64,000 nt of DNA from SIG77 sp045589595. Lineage in GTDB: Bacteria > Verrucomicrobiota > Lentisphaeria > Victivallales > UBA1829. The notes under the pieces were generated by a model, which saw only the letters and a list, made by a program, of their open reading frames with translations, searched no databases and was not told the DNA's origin. Positions 17,548 through 25,706 of the stretch are shown in pieces; position 1 is the first letter of the stretch; every line of letters starts with the position of its first letter. The position numbers and the translations under genes were made by a program. The DNA is taken from the NCBI GenBank assembly GCA_045589595.1, contig JAZNPK010000007.1, positions 1 through 64,000 of the forward strand, read 5' to 3'.

Positions 17548-18324
17548 ATGGAAAATATCCAGTTCGGAGTTTGCTGCGACCCGGAACAGACTGCTCTTTA
17601 TGCAGATGCCGGATTTGATTTCTTTGAGACTGCTGTTTTCAGCGTTCTCTGCGGCTCAGACGATTATCTGAAACGGATCAGAGACGCCGCTCTGCCTTGT
17701 AAATGCTGCAACGGATTTCTCCCCTGGGACCTGAAGATCACAGGTCCGGAAGTGGACCGTGTCCGCGTGGCGGAATATGTGGAAAAAGCTGTGAGCCGCG
17801 CCGCTGAATGCGGGATCGGAAAGATCGTTTTCGGATCCGGCGGCGCCAGACGGTGTCCGGAAGGATTCCCCGTGGAAAAAGCCGCGGAGCAACTGCTGGA
17901 GTTCGTGCAGAACGCCGCAGCCGTATTCGGCAGATATGGCGTGACGATGGTCGTTGAACCGCTCAATCTGAATGAGTGCAATGTGATCAATTCCGTTGCC
18001 GCCGGAGCCGTACTGGTGAACAGAGTCGGTCTGCCCGCTGTCAGATTGCTCGCCGATTCCTATCACTTTTACAAGACAGACAACGAGCCGGATGCTCTCG
18101 TCTGGAGTGTCCCCCTGCTGAAACATATCCATGTGGCAACCAATCCTTCCCGATTGGCGCCCGGTGCGGAAGATTGGGATCTGACCGGATTCTTTTCCAT
18201 TCTGAAGCACGGCGGATATCAGGATCTGATCTCGGTGGAGACCGGTAACTGGGGCGATGATCCCGCTGCCGCCGCCGCGAACGCAGTAAAGATCCTCCGT
18301 CAGACATGGAACGGGATCGAATGA
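17548..18324 (+). CDS. Xylose-isomerase-like TIM barrel protein (sugar phosphate isomerase/epimerase family)
   Basis: The 258-residue product has the alpha/beta barrel pattern of the AP endonuclease 2/sugar epimerase superfamily. Candidate metal ligands lie in order at VVEPLN (Glu), LLADSYHFY (Asp and His), HIHVA (His) and SVETGNW (Glu). The ATG at 17548 is taken because AAAGGA precedes it and the barrel's first strand starts immediately (IQFGVCC). It probably isomerises or epimerises a ketose, but the substrate cannot be read from sequence. It is paired with the DUF4886 gene and ends just before the tpiA promoter. Confidence 0.8.
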   Translation: MENIQFGVCCDPEQTALYADAGFDFFETAVFSVLCGSDDYLKRIRDAALPCKCCNGFLPWDLKITGPEVDRVRVAEYVEKAVSRAAECGIGKIVFGSGGARRCPEGFPVEKAAEQLLEFVQNAAAVFGRYGVTMVVEPLNLNECNVINSVAAGAVLVNRVGLPAVRLLADSYHFYKTDNEPDALVWSVPLLKHIHVATNPSRLAPGAEDWDLTGFFSILKHGGYQDLISVETGNWGDDPAAAAANAVKILRQTWNGIE

Positions 18325-18346
18325 TAACTTTCCGGTCATTGCCCGT

Positions 18347-18375
18347 TTGCAATTTCCGGCAGGGAATGCTATATT
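18347..18375 (+). promoter_or_regulatory. Promoter for tpiA
   Basis: TTGCAA (18347-18352), 17 bp, TATATT (18370-18375), 51 bp before the tpiA start. Confidence 0.75.
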
Positions 18376-18426
18376 ATCAGACACACAGAAACACAAACCG
18401 ATAAACAACATAAAAGGAACAGAAAA

Positions 18427-19191
18427 ATGGCACGCAAGATCTTTATTGCCGGTAACTGGAAAATGAACAAGACCGCCGCAGAAGCCAAGGCTCTCTGCGA
18501 AGCCCTCAAGACCAGCCTCGCTCCCCTGGCAGGCAAAGTCGAAGTGGCAGTCTGCCCCACCTTCACCAGCCTCGCAACCGCGGTGGAAGTCCTGAAAGGC
18601 TCCAATGTGAAAGTCGGCGCCCAGAATATCCATTGGGCAGATAACGGCGCATTCACCGGCGAAATCTCCGGCGCAATGCTTCAGGAAATCGGTGTTGAAT
18701 ATGTGATCATCGGTCACAGCGAACGCCGTCAGTATTTCGGCGAAACCGACGAAACCGTCAACAAGCGCATCAAAGCCGCGCTGAAATATGAACTGAAACC
18801 CATCGTCTGCATCGGCGAAACGCTGGAAGAACGCGAAAGCGGCGTCACCAACGATGTGATGGATAAACAGCTCCGCGGCGGTCTCGCTGACCTCACCGCT
18901 GCCGATATCGCCAACATCACCATCGCTTACGAACCCGTGTGGGCGATCGGTACCGGCAAAACCGCTACCCCGGATATGGCTCAGGAAACCCATGCCTTCA
19001 TCCGCAAAGTGCTGGTCGATATGTTCGGCGCAGCCGGTAACGATGTCGTGATCCAGTACGGCGGCAGCATGAAGCCCGAAAACTCCGCTGAACTCATCGC
19101 CAAGGAAGATATCGATGGCGGTCTCATCGGCGGCGCAGCTCTCAAAGCTGACTCCTTCACCGCTCTCGTGAAGAACGGTATCGGCGCCTGA
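18427..19191 (+). CDS. tpiA: Triosephosphate isomerase
   Basis: TpiA interconverts dihydroxyacetone phosphate and glyceraldehyde 3-phosphate. The catalytic set is present: Lys in AGNWKMN, His in IIGHSERRQYF and Glu in AYEPVWAIGTGKTA, followed by the phosphate loop YGGSMKPEN and GGLIGGAALK. The 254 residues are standard. It has its own promoter and terminator and shows the C-ending codon bias of a highly expressed gene. secG follows, an order seen in many bacteria. Confidence 0.98.
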   Translation: MARKIFIAGNWKMNKTAAEAKALCEALKTSLAPLAGKVEVAVCPTFTSLATAVEVLKGSNVKVGAQNIHWADNGAFTGEISGAMLQEIGVEYVIIGHSERRQYFGETDETVNKRIKAALKYELKPIVCIGETLEERESGVTNDVMDKQLRGGLADLTAADIANITIAYEPVWAIGTGKTATPDMAQETHAFIRKVLVDMFGAAGNDVVIQYGGSMKPENSAELIAKEDIDGGLIGGAALKADSFTALVKNGIGA

Positions 19192-19220
19192 GTCTCCGAT
19201 TTGATCTGTACGATCTCTGA

Positions 19221-19254
19221 AACACCGGCAGGAAATCCCGCCGGTGTTTTTTTT
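19221..19254 (+). terminator. Terminator of tpiA
   Basis: A perfect 9-bp stem (AACACCGGC with GCCGGTGTT) with a 10-base loop and eight T residues. Confidence 0.9.
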
Positions 19255-19277
19255 GCCGTAATGCCGCAGCGGAGTAC

Positions 19278-19326
19278 GGCGCAGCACCGCCCCCGGTCGC
19301 GAGCGGACCGGGGGCGGTGCTGCGCC
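19278..19326. repeat. Perfect 21-bp GC-rich palindrome, 7-base loop
   Basis: The arms 19278-19298 and 19306-19326 are exact reverse complements and enclose gcgagcg. The arms are over 80% G+C, far above their surroundings. The element lies between the tpiA terminator and the secG promoter, has no T-run and so is not a normal terminator. The flanks (TGCCGCA on the left, TGCGGTG on the right) may extend the pairing weakly. The rest of the 311-bp gap between tpiA and secG contains only the terminator and the promoter. Confidence 0.85.
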
Positions 19327-19386
19327 TTGCGCTATGGCTATGCGGTGGCGTCTCATTTTTTTTGCTTATTTTAAATACAACGGGTC

Positions 19387-19415
19387 TTGAAAAACGGCGT
19401 GAGATGTGCTATTAG
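19387..19415 (+). promoter_or_regulatory. Promoter for secG
   Basis: TTGAAA (19387-19392), 17 bp, TATTAG (19410-19415), 87 bp before the secG start. Confidence 0.6.
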
Positions 19416-19502
19416 TATAGACCTGCCTCTTGCCGGCTTATGTCGGAGGGGTGGATTTGAGCGAAAAATTGAACAAAATTTTATAGAACAACGGAGAAAA
19501 AA

Positions 19503-19949
19503 ATGCTTTCTGTCCTGAGTGTCGTGATCTATGCACTGATCGTTCTGATTTCAGTCATTCTTGTCGTCCTGATCCTTGTACAGCCGTCCAAAGGCGGCGG
19601 ACTCGGTTCTGCCTTCGGCGGTGCCGGTGAAAATGTATTCGGTGCCCATGCTATGGAACATGTGTCCAAGCTGACGGTCTGGCTGATTTCCATCTTCTTT
19701 GTACTGGCGCTTTCCCTGACGGTGATTTCTGCTCATGCAAGCCGTTCTGACAGTTCGGTGGTGTCTGCTGCGGTTGCCGGTCAGGAAAAGAAAGCGGATG
19801 CAGCTGCTCCTGCAGCGGCGGCAGTGGAACAGAAAGCTGCTGATGCGGTGAAAAATGTCACAGAAACAGCGGCACCTGCAGTTGATGCTGCAGCGAAGGC
19901 GGTGACGCCTGCAGTGGATGCCGCAGCGGAGAAAAAAGCAGAAAAATAA
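19503..19949 (+). CDS. secG: Preprotein translocase subunit SecG
   Basis: SecG is the small membrane partner of SecYE. The first 80 residues have the family layout: a transmembrane helix (about 7-26), the conserved cytoplasmic loop VQPSKGGGLGSAFGG with ENVFG, and a second helix (about 58-78). After that, about 65 residues form a low-complexity tail rich in Ala, Lys, Glu and Val, giving 148 residues against the usual 75-110. The ribosome site is ACGGAG. The following operon begins after a 195-bp A-rich gap. Confidence 0.92.
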   Translation: MLSVLSVVIYALIVLISVILVVLILVQPSKGGGLGSAFGGAGENVFGAHAMEHVSKLTVWLISIFFVLALSLTVISAHASRSDSSVVSAAVAGQEKKADAAAPAAAAVEQKAADAVKNVTETAAPAVDAAAKAVTPAVDAAAEKKAEK

Positions 19950-20065
19950 GAGCACCCCGGCGCACAAAAAAGTAAAAATCTTACACTTTGCGGTAAAAAA
20001 AACGGAAAAAATCTGTGTTTTATTAAAAAAACATGAAAAAACTTTCCATTTGCCGTAAAAAAAAC

Positions 20066-20094
20066 TTGAAAGTAGGAAGTTGACACTGTATTTT
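20066..20094 (+). promoter_or_regulatory. Promoter for the pilus-like envelope operon
   Basis: TTGAAA (20066-20071), 17 bp, TATTTT (20089-20094), about 50 bp before the first gene. The 110 bp before it carry several A-tracts, including two copies of a TTGCSGTAAAAAAAAC motif, which could serve as UP or bending elements. An overlapping TTGACA at 20080 has no good partner. Confidence 0.6.
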
Positions 20095-20144
20095 CTGTGT
20101 GCATGACTTTTGAAATACATAAGAGAAATAATAGAGGAAGCAAC

Positions 20145-21044
20145 ATGAAAAACAAAATTCTTACAGGCGCAGCTGCTCTTCTGCTTCTTGCAGCAGGACT
20201 TCAGCCGCTTCAGGCACAGGCGCCCCGCAGACAGAGTGCCGGACGGTCTGCAGAACTGATTCAGATCCTCGGAAGTGAGCGTAAAGGCAGTGGAGATATT
20301 GCCGGGAACATCAAGTCCTATATTACGTCCGGAGCCAAACTTACGCCTCAGTTCCAGCTGGCTGAACATCAGGAAACTGCATCCAAGCAGGAAAACCAGA
20401 CGGCTGTTCCCTGGATCGAAGTCACCATCCCCTTCACCACAAATCTCGCAGCGAAAGATGTTCCGTGGCTGGAGAATGTTGTCGCAACGGTCGAATTGAT
20501 GCTTCCTGTAGTGAATGACCGTATGCAGCAGGAATGGGGTGTGCTGCGCGGCACATTCAATCTTGCGCCGGTCGCGAACCGTGCGGCGGGCCGTCACGGC
20601 CACCGTCTGGGCGGCATCCTGAAAGAAGAAAAAGGTCAGGCGTACCACATTCTCCGTGCGTATGTCTCCCCCTATATTGTTTCCCGCTATCTGATCGCAC
20701 CGGGCGATGATTCCAAAAAACTGCGGAATCTGCTCAAAGGCTGTCCGATCCGTGTGACGCTGAACTACAATTCCCGCGACTACATGGACGGCCGTCCTGT
20801 TACGGAAGACTTCCTCAAGGCGGCACAGGGTGTGCCTTTCCTCGGCAGCAGTGAATCGCTCGCAGCTGTTGCGAAAAAGATGGGGCCTCTGCAGATGACC
20901 GGCACGATGTTCCAGAGCTATGACCGCAACAGACGCGCTTTCTTTGAACTGAATGATGTTGTTATTCCGGGCAGCAAAACTCCCTGGGCGTGGATCGATT
21001 ACGACCGCCAGGAACACACGATTGACGAATCCCCGAGGAGATAA
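20145..21044 (+). CDS. Exported protein, first gene of pilus-like operon (Amuc_1102-like by position)
   Basis: The product of 299 residues starts with a signal peptide (MKNKILTGAAALLLLAAGLQPLQAQA). The ATG at 20145 is chosen for its AGGAAG ribosome site and this signal. The mature part is strand-rich (VPWIEVTIPFTT; LRAYVSPYIV; CPIRVTLNYNSRD), suggesting a periplasmic beta-sandwich. I did not recognise a named domain. It is followed after 6 bp by the PilM-like gene, and its place in the locus matches Amuc_1102 of Akkermansia, which I recall as an immunoglobulin-like protein. That equivalence is inferred from gene order, not tested by alignment. Confidence 0.7.
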   Translation: MKNKILTGAAALLLLAAGLQPLQAQAPRRQSAGRSAELIQILGSERKGSGDIAGNIKSYITSGAKLTPQFQLAEHQETASKQENQTAVPWIEVTIPFTTNLAAKDVPWLENVVATVELMLPVVNDRMQQEWGVLRGTFNLAPVANRAAGRHGHRLGGILKEEKGQAYHILRAYVSPYIVSRYLIAPGDDSKKLRNLLKGCPIRVTLNYNSRDYMDGRPVTEDFLKAAQGVPFLGSSESLAAVAKKMGPLQMTGTMFQSYDRNRRAFFELNDVVIPGSKTPWAWIDYDRQEHTIDESPRR

Positions 21045-21050
21045 GAGATT

Positions 21051-22868
21051 ATGGCAGCCCAGGAATATATCCTTTGTATAGATGTCGGTGCTGACAGCAT
21101 CAAGGCATCGGAATTTATTTGTACTTCACAGAATGTGGAGTTGGATAAGTTTGTTTGCCGTTCCTTCCCCAATGAAGCGGACGACGCTTCTGCATTTGCG
21201 GCAATGCTTGCAATGCTCAAGGAAGTGATCGCGGAAGGCGGTTTCAAGGCGAAAGATGTGTATTTGTCTCTGACCGGACAGAATGCTCTGATCCCCTTCA
21301 TCAAAGTTCCGGCAATGACAACTGATCCGGAAAAGATCAAGGAACTGGTCACTTACGAAGCAAAATCCCGCATCCCCTATCCCCTGAACGAAGTCGTCTG
21401 GGATTACCAGATGATCGACAATCCGGATGGCGGCGATGAAATCGATGCCATGCTCGTGAGTGTGAAAAATGAAGATGTGGTGGCGATTGCCGATGCGGTG
21501 GAATCTGCGGGCTGCAAGATCAAATCCATCGAAGTTTCCCCCACCGCGCTGTACAACTCCGCCCGTGCGAACGGCATTGGCGACAGTCAGTGCGAAATGA
21601 TCCTGAATATCGGCGGCAAAGCCTCCACCTTGGTGTTTGTGGATGGTCCCCGCTTCTTTGTCCGTTCCATTCCGGTCGCCGGCAATACCATTACCCAGCA
21701 GATCGCCAAAGAATTCAATATGTCCTTTGCGGATGCGGAAGAAATCAAATGCCGTCACGGCTTTGTGGCGCTGGGCGGTGCTTACGAAGAACCCGAATCC
21801 GATGTGGCTGCCACGGTTTCCAAGATCGTCCGTAACGTGATGACCCGTCTCCATGGCGAAATCAACCGCTCCATCAATGTTTACCGCGCCACGCAGCACG
21901 GACGCAAGCCCGAAAAGATGTATCTTGCGGGCGGCAGTTCCATCATGCCCTTCACACCGCGGTTCTTTGTGGAAAAACTCCGTATTCCGGTTGACTACTT
22001 CAATGCGTTCAAAGTGGTTTCTCTCGGTGAGAACATCAATCAGGAGATCCTGCAGGAACAGGCGCATCTCTGCGGTGAGACGATCGGTCTTGCCATGCGT
22101 CACTTCCGCAGTACGCCTATTGAGATCTCCCTGATCCCGGATACGATCAAGAAACAGAACAGTCTGCGTCTCAAACGCCCCTTCTTCTATGCGTCCGCAG
22201 TTTCCCTGCTGGTATACCTCGGTATCACCTACTGGGCTCTGGACAAACAGGTCGGCGAGATCGGCGAAAAGGAACAGCGTCTGGAACAGAAACGGCTGGA
22301 AAAAGAAAATACGCGTCGCGGTGTGGATGCTGCAAAACGCACGCTCCGCGAAAATGAAAAGAAATATGAACAGGCAGTTCAGCTTGTGAAGAACCGCAAC
22401 CAGTTCCTTGATGTGCTGGATCAGGTTCAGGAACAGTATAAGAACGGTAAGGAATCCAGCAAATTCTGGTTTACCCGGATCTCCTTCGCCAATGAACCTG
22501 CTCACATGAAAGTGGAAGAAGACGCTGATAAGACTTCCGACCGCAAGGCCACCCGCAGAACTACCCGCAGAAGCCGTGTTGCCAGAGTTGCAGCGCGGAA
22601 TCAGCAGCAGGAAGCACAGTGGCTGAACGTGGAAGGTTACATCCTCCGTCAGTCGGAAGAGGATATTGTCAACAGTATCCAGTCCGACCTGATGCGTTCT
22701 CTTTTGAATCTGGATGCATTCCAGATGCCGGACGGCAAGGATATGGATATCGCAAAATTCACAACCAAAAACGGTGTTGTGATCTATTTTGATTCCAATT
22801 CCAAGATCCCGACGAATCTTTCCGAGTTCAACTTTTCGTACCGAATCAATACGCAAGCGGGGAAATAA
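21051..22868 (+). CDS. pilM: PilM-like actin-fold ATPase fused to a PilN-like membrane segment
   Basis: Residues 1 to about 360 form a PilM-type actin-like domain: phosphate loop CIDVGADSIKA near residue 10, NIGGKASTLVFVDG near 185 and YLAGGSSIMP near 290. In classical type IV pili, PilM is a free cytoplasmic protein that binds the N-terminus of PilN. Here the same chain continues through a cytoplasmic linker (SLIPDTIKKQNSLR, which resembles the PilN N-terminus), one transmembrane helix (about 380-398), a coiled coil (about 400-460), an Arg-rich patch (about 500-520) and a periplasmic alpha/beta end. At 605 residues it is a PilM-PilN fusion in outline. The next gene starts 3 bp later. Amuc_1101 of Akkermansia holds the same position. 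Confidence 0.85.
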   Translation: MAAQEYILCIDVGADSIKASEFICTSQNVELDKFVCRSFPNEADDASAFAAMLAMLKEVIAEGGFKAKDVYLSLTGQNALIPFIKVPAMTTDPEKIKELVTYEAKSRIPYPLNEVVWDYQMIDNPDGGDEIDAMLVSVKNEDVVAIADAVESAGCKIKSIEVSPTALYNSARANGIGDSQCEMILNIGGKASTLVFVDGPRFFVRSIPVAGNTITQQIAKEFNMSFADAEEIKCRHGFVALGGAYEEPESDVAATVSKIVRNVMTRLHGEINRSINVYRATQHGRKPEKMYLAGGSSIMPFTPRFFVEKLRIPVDYFNAFKVVSLGENINQEILQEQAHLCGETIGLAMRHFRSTPIEISLIPDTIKKQNSLRLKRPFFYASAVSLLVYLGITYWALDKQVGEIGEKEQRLEQKRLEKENTRRGVDAAKRTLRENEKKYEQAVQLVKNRNQFLDVLDQVQEQYKNGKESSKFWFTRISFANEPAHMKVEEDADKTSDRKATRRTTRRSRVARVAARNQQQEAQWLNVEGYILRQSEEDIVNSIQSDLMRSLLNLDAFQMPDGKDMDIAKFTTKNGVVIYFDSNSKIPTNLSEFNFSYRINTQAGK

Positions 22869-22871
22869 ATC

Positions 22872-24359
22872 ATGGCAGACTTCTTTCGTAAAAATATGAC
22901 ACTGGTTGTCTTTCTTGGGATTGCCCTGATCGCAGCCGCTGTACTCGTTGTGATGGATGTGGACAGATACCACAAGATCGCGGATTCGATCCGGAAGATC
23001 GAAGAAGGCGGTAATGCGATCCGCGAAATCAATTCTCTCGGCGAAAAAGCTCCTGAAGAATTTCAGGATGATCCGGAAAAAACTTACGCTGAAAATCTGG
23101 AAGATTTCAAGAAATGGAACGAACGGCGGAAAAATCCCCGTATCGTCAAAGAAAATGCAGACCTGATCCTTCAGGATGCTGAAGAACTGAAGACCCGAAC
23201 CTGGCAGACGCAGCGGATCTACGGTCAGGCTTATGACGCCGCTCTGAATCTGTTCTTTAAAGCGGTAAAAGATGCCAAGACCGGCGATGACAATGTGGGC
23301 AAAGCATTGGAAGAACAGCTGAAAGAGCTGGATTTTGCAAAACTCAATGCCACATTCGCTGCACTGATCAAAGGCCGTGAACAGACGGTTGTGAATCTGG
23401 CTCAGGAACAGCAGGCTAAGTTGTTTGACGAACTGCGTGCAGCTGCGTTCAAGGCTCCCCGCAAACTGAACGATGAGGAAAAGAAAGCATTTGAAACGCA
23501 GGCTGTCGCCATCTTCGATAAAGGATTTGAAAACTTTGTGGCAGAAGTGCAGAAACAGACCTGCGAACCCCTGACCGGTGAAGGTCTTGCCGCGGGCAAA
23601 GCATTGTTCCTGCAGGCTGTCGGGCTTCAGCGTTCTTTCAGTGACGGTATGGAATTTTCGGCATACTGCGAAAGTTATTGCAGAATGTTGATCAAAAACA
23701 AATCCATTCCTGCGGCTGATCAGGAACTTTCCGCACACGATGTGTTTGTGATCCTGCGGAGCGTTGACAAAAAAGAAATGGTGTCGCCCAATCCGCCGAA
23801 GGACAATATCCCGCACATCGTCCGCCGCTTCCAGATCTATGAAGATTTGTTTGCCAGAATGAAAACTGCGGGTATCATTGAACTGCTCTCCCTGAAAAAA
23901 GAAGGCAACATTTATGGTGAGCGCAATGGTGATTACAGAACCTATTCCTTCCGTGTTGCAGTGCGCGGAACACTTCCCCAGATCCGTAAATTTGTGAATT
24001 CCATGCATCAGGCATACAAAGACAACCGGGTTTACAGTATTTCCAATTTCACCCTCGATTTCAATTATACCGAGGCTGAAAATGCTGCAACTGCAACGGC
24101 CGGCAATGCAGAGATCAATCAGTCACTCAAAGTGATGCGCGATTATCTCGCGGTCGCCCAGGCGCGCGAAAGACAGCAGCAGGAAATCAAAGAAGGAAAA
24201 GCAAATCCGAACCCGGCAGGTGTCAAGCCTGTTGATGAAACGGATTCTCCGGATTATGGCGCTGCATCTCTGGGTGTCAATAATCAGATCGTCGCATCGT
24301 TCGATTTCGACTATATCATTTATGTCGGCGATGCAATCCCGAAAGATAAAGCGAGATAA
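22872..24359 (+). CDS. Single-pass membrane protein, PilO/Amuc_1100-like by position
   Basis: The 495-residue chain begins with a short basic stretch, one transmembrane helix (about 8-29) and a long helical, probably coiled-coil section with many charged residues (30-290). An alpha/beta domain follows (about 295-410), containing YRTYSFRVAVRGTLPQIRKFVNSMHQ. This PilO-like arrangement (helix, coiled coil, ferredoxin-like domain) and the gene order match Amuc_1100, the envelope protein known for host effects, although the present protein is clearly longer (Amuc_1100 is about 317 residues). The C-terminal 80 residues look disordered. No homology search was possible, so the family call is by layout. 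Confidence 0.65.
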   Translation: MADFFRKNMTLVVFLGIALIAAAVLVVMDVDRYHKIADSIRKIEEGGNAIREINSLGEKAPEEFQDDPEKTYAENLEDFKKWNERRKNPRIVKENADLILQDAEELKTRTWQTQRIYGQAYDAALNLFFKAVKDAKTGDDNVGKALEEQLKELDFAKLNATFAALIKGREQTVVNLAQEQQAKLFDELRAAAFKAPRKLNDEEKKAFETQAVAIFDKGFENFVAEVQKQTCEPLTGEGLAAGKALFLQAVGLQRSFSDGMEFSAYCESYCRMLIKNKSIPAADQELSAHDVFVILRSVDKKEMVSPNPPKDNIPHIVRRFQIYEDLFARMKTAGIIELLSLKKEGNIYGERNGDYRTYSFRVAVRGTLPQIRKFVNSMHQAYKDNRVYSISNFTLDFNYTEAENAATATAGNAEINQSLKVMRDYLAVAQARERQQQEIKEGKANPNPAGVKPVDETDSPDYGAASLGVNNQIVASFDFDYIIYVGDAIPKDKAR

Positions 24360-24374
24360 TAAGGATAGCATAAG

Positions 24375-25643
24375 ATGAGTTCTCAGAATTTTATTCAGCA
24401 TCATTACGAAAAGATCATTCTTGTCGGCCTTCTTCTGCTGTTCTCCGGTCTTCTGTACTGGCAGCTGTCTGTGATCCAGAATGCACAGAACCAGAAAGTC
24501 GATCAGATCGTCAATCAGAAAGACCCCGAACCCGATTTCCGGAAAGCCAATTTCATGACCGATCCCCATTTCGCCGATGAACGCGTTTTCGCCGGTATGG
24601 TGAAATGGAGTGAATGGAAAAATTCCGATCCGAAATCTGTGGTTGATATTATGGTCCCGGCAACAATGGCGGCATGTCCCCATTGCTACCAGATGATCCC
24701 CACATCAAGTTTCCCGAAAATGAATGCTTCCGCATCCGGCACATGCCCCTGGTCCGGCTGCAAAAAAGCACTGAAGCCCCGTACTTCTGATGTCGTGGCT
24801 GTCCAGACTGTTCAGGTGACGGATGATGAAAACAATAACGGCATCCCTGACAAATGGGAAAAACAGCACAAAATTTTTGATACGAAGGGCAACGACGCAG
24901 ACGGCGACGGTTTCTCCAATCTGGATGAATTTAAAGGCAAAACCAATCCCACAGATCCCAAGAGCCATCCCGCATTTGCCACGAAGTTGACCCTGACGGC
25001 GAAACCCGCACCTGTTGCCATCGAAAAGATGTTCCCCGAAAAAGTCAAAGCGAGTTTTGATGGTACCATGCTCCTGACAGGTGTCAGCAGCAGCGAAGCG
25101 GAGTTTGCGTTCCGCGCCAAAGACAGCAGACGCCCCTTCCGCGTGTCGGTTGAAAAGGGCGAAGATATTCCGTACCGCCGGAAAAATTCCGATGACGCCG
25201 GGATTCCCTCCTGCGGATTCAAAGTGGAATCCATCACGCCCGGTAAAGGCAAAGCGCCCGGCACTGCTGTGATCGTTTCCTCTGATGATAAAGGCGAAAA
25301 ACTGAAATTCATCTGTACGGTGAACCGTCCCATTGTGACGCCCTACACGGTGATCAGCCTCAAGAATCGTGTGAATGGCAAGACGATCGTTACGAAGACC
25401 GGTGATTCTTTTACACTCGGCAATGACAAAACAGGTACAGAAACCTACAAAGTGATTTCTGTTGCTGATACTGCCGCCGGTCCTGAACTGATCCTGGAAA
25501 ATGCTGATAAGAAGAAATTCAAAGTCCATATGAGAGTCAAAGCACCTGCTGCTCCTGCTGCTGACGCCGGTTTCGCTCCGGATCAGTTGGGGAGAGGTCC
25601 TGCTTCGATTATCAATATCAAGCCAAACACAGGCAGATTCTGA
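24375..25643 (+). CDS. Single-pass membrane protein with Cys4 motif and calcium-type repeats (Amuc_1099-like by position)
   Basis: A transmembrane helix (about 13-30) is followed by a periplasmic part. Cys101-x2-Cys104 and Cys124-x4-Cys129 make a possible zinc ribbon or disulfide pair. Next come two acidic loops that fit thrombospondin type 3-like calcium motifs: DDENNNGIPDKWE (about 150-162) and NDADGDGFSNLDEF (about 173-186). The rest is beta-rich (SFTLGNDKTGTETYKVISV), possibly the SH3-like fold of pilus-assembly PilP proteins, which bind the secretin. That role is an inference from order: PilM/N, O-like, this gene, then secretin. Length is 422 residues. Confidence 0.6.
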   Translation: MSSQNFIQHHYEKIILVGLLLLFSGLLYWQLSVIQNAQNQKVDQIVNQKDPEPDFRKANFMTDPHFADERVFAGMVKWSEWKNSDPKSVVDIMVPATMAACPHCYQMIPTSSFPKMNASASGTCPWSGCKKALKPRTSDVVAVQTVQVTDDENNNGIPDKWEKQHKIFDTKGNDADGDGFSNLDEFKGKTNPTDPKSHPAFATKLTLTAKPAPVAIEKMFPEKVKASFDGTMLLTGVSSSEAEFAFRAKDSRRPFRVSVEKGEDIPYRRKNSDDAGIPSCGFKVESITPGKGKAPGTAVIVSSDDKGEKLKFICTVNRPIVTPYTVISLKNRVNGKTIVTKTGDSFTLGNDKTGTETYKVISVADTAAGPELILENADKKKFKVHMRVKAPAAPAADAGFAPDQLGRGPASIINIKPNTGRF

Positions 25644-25706
25644 TCAGGATTTCTGAGTCGCTAAAACAAAACAAATTTAGAACATATATCACAAGGAAAG
25701 TCATTT

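Noticed and set aside
21126..24008. 960-residue open frame opposite the PilM-like and next gene
   Set aside because: It spans two well-supported genes and their junction on the other strand and has Phe/His-rich text typical of antisense reads.
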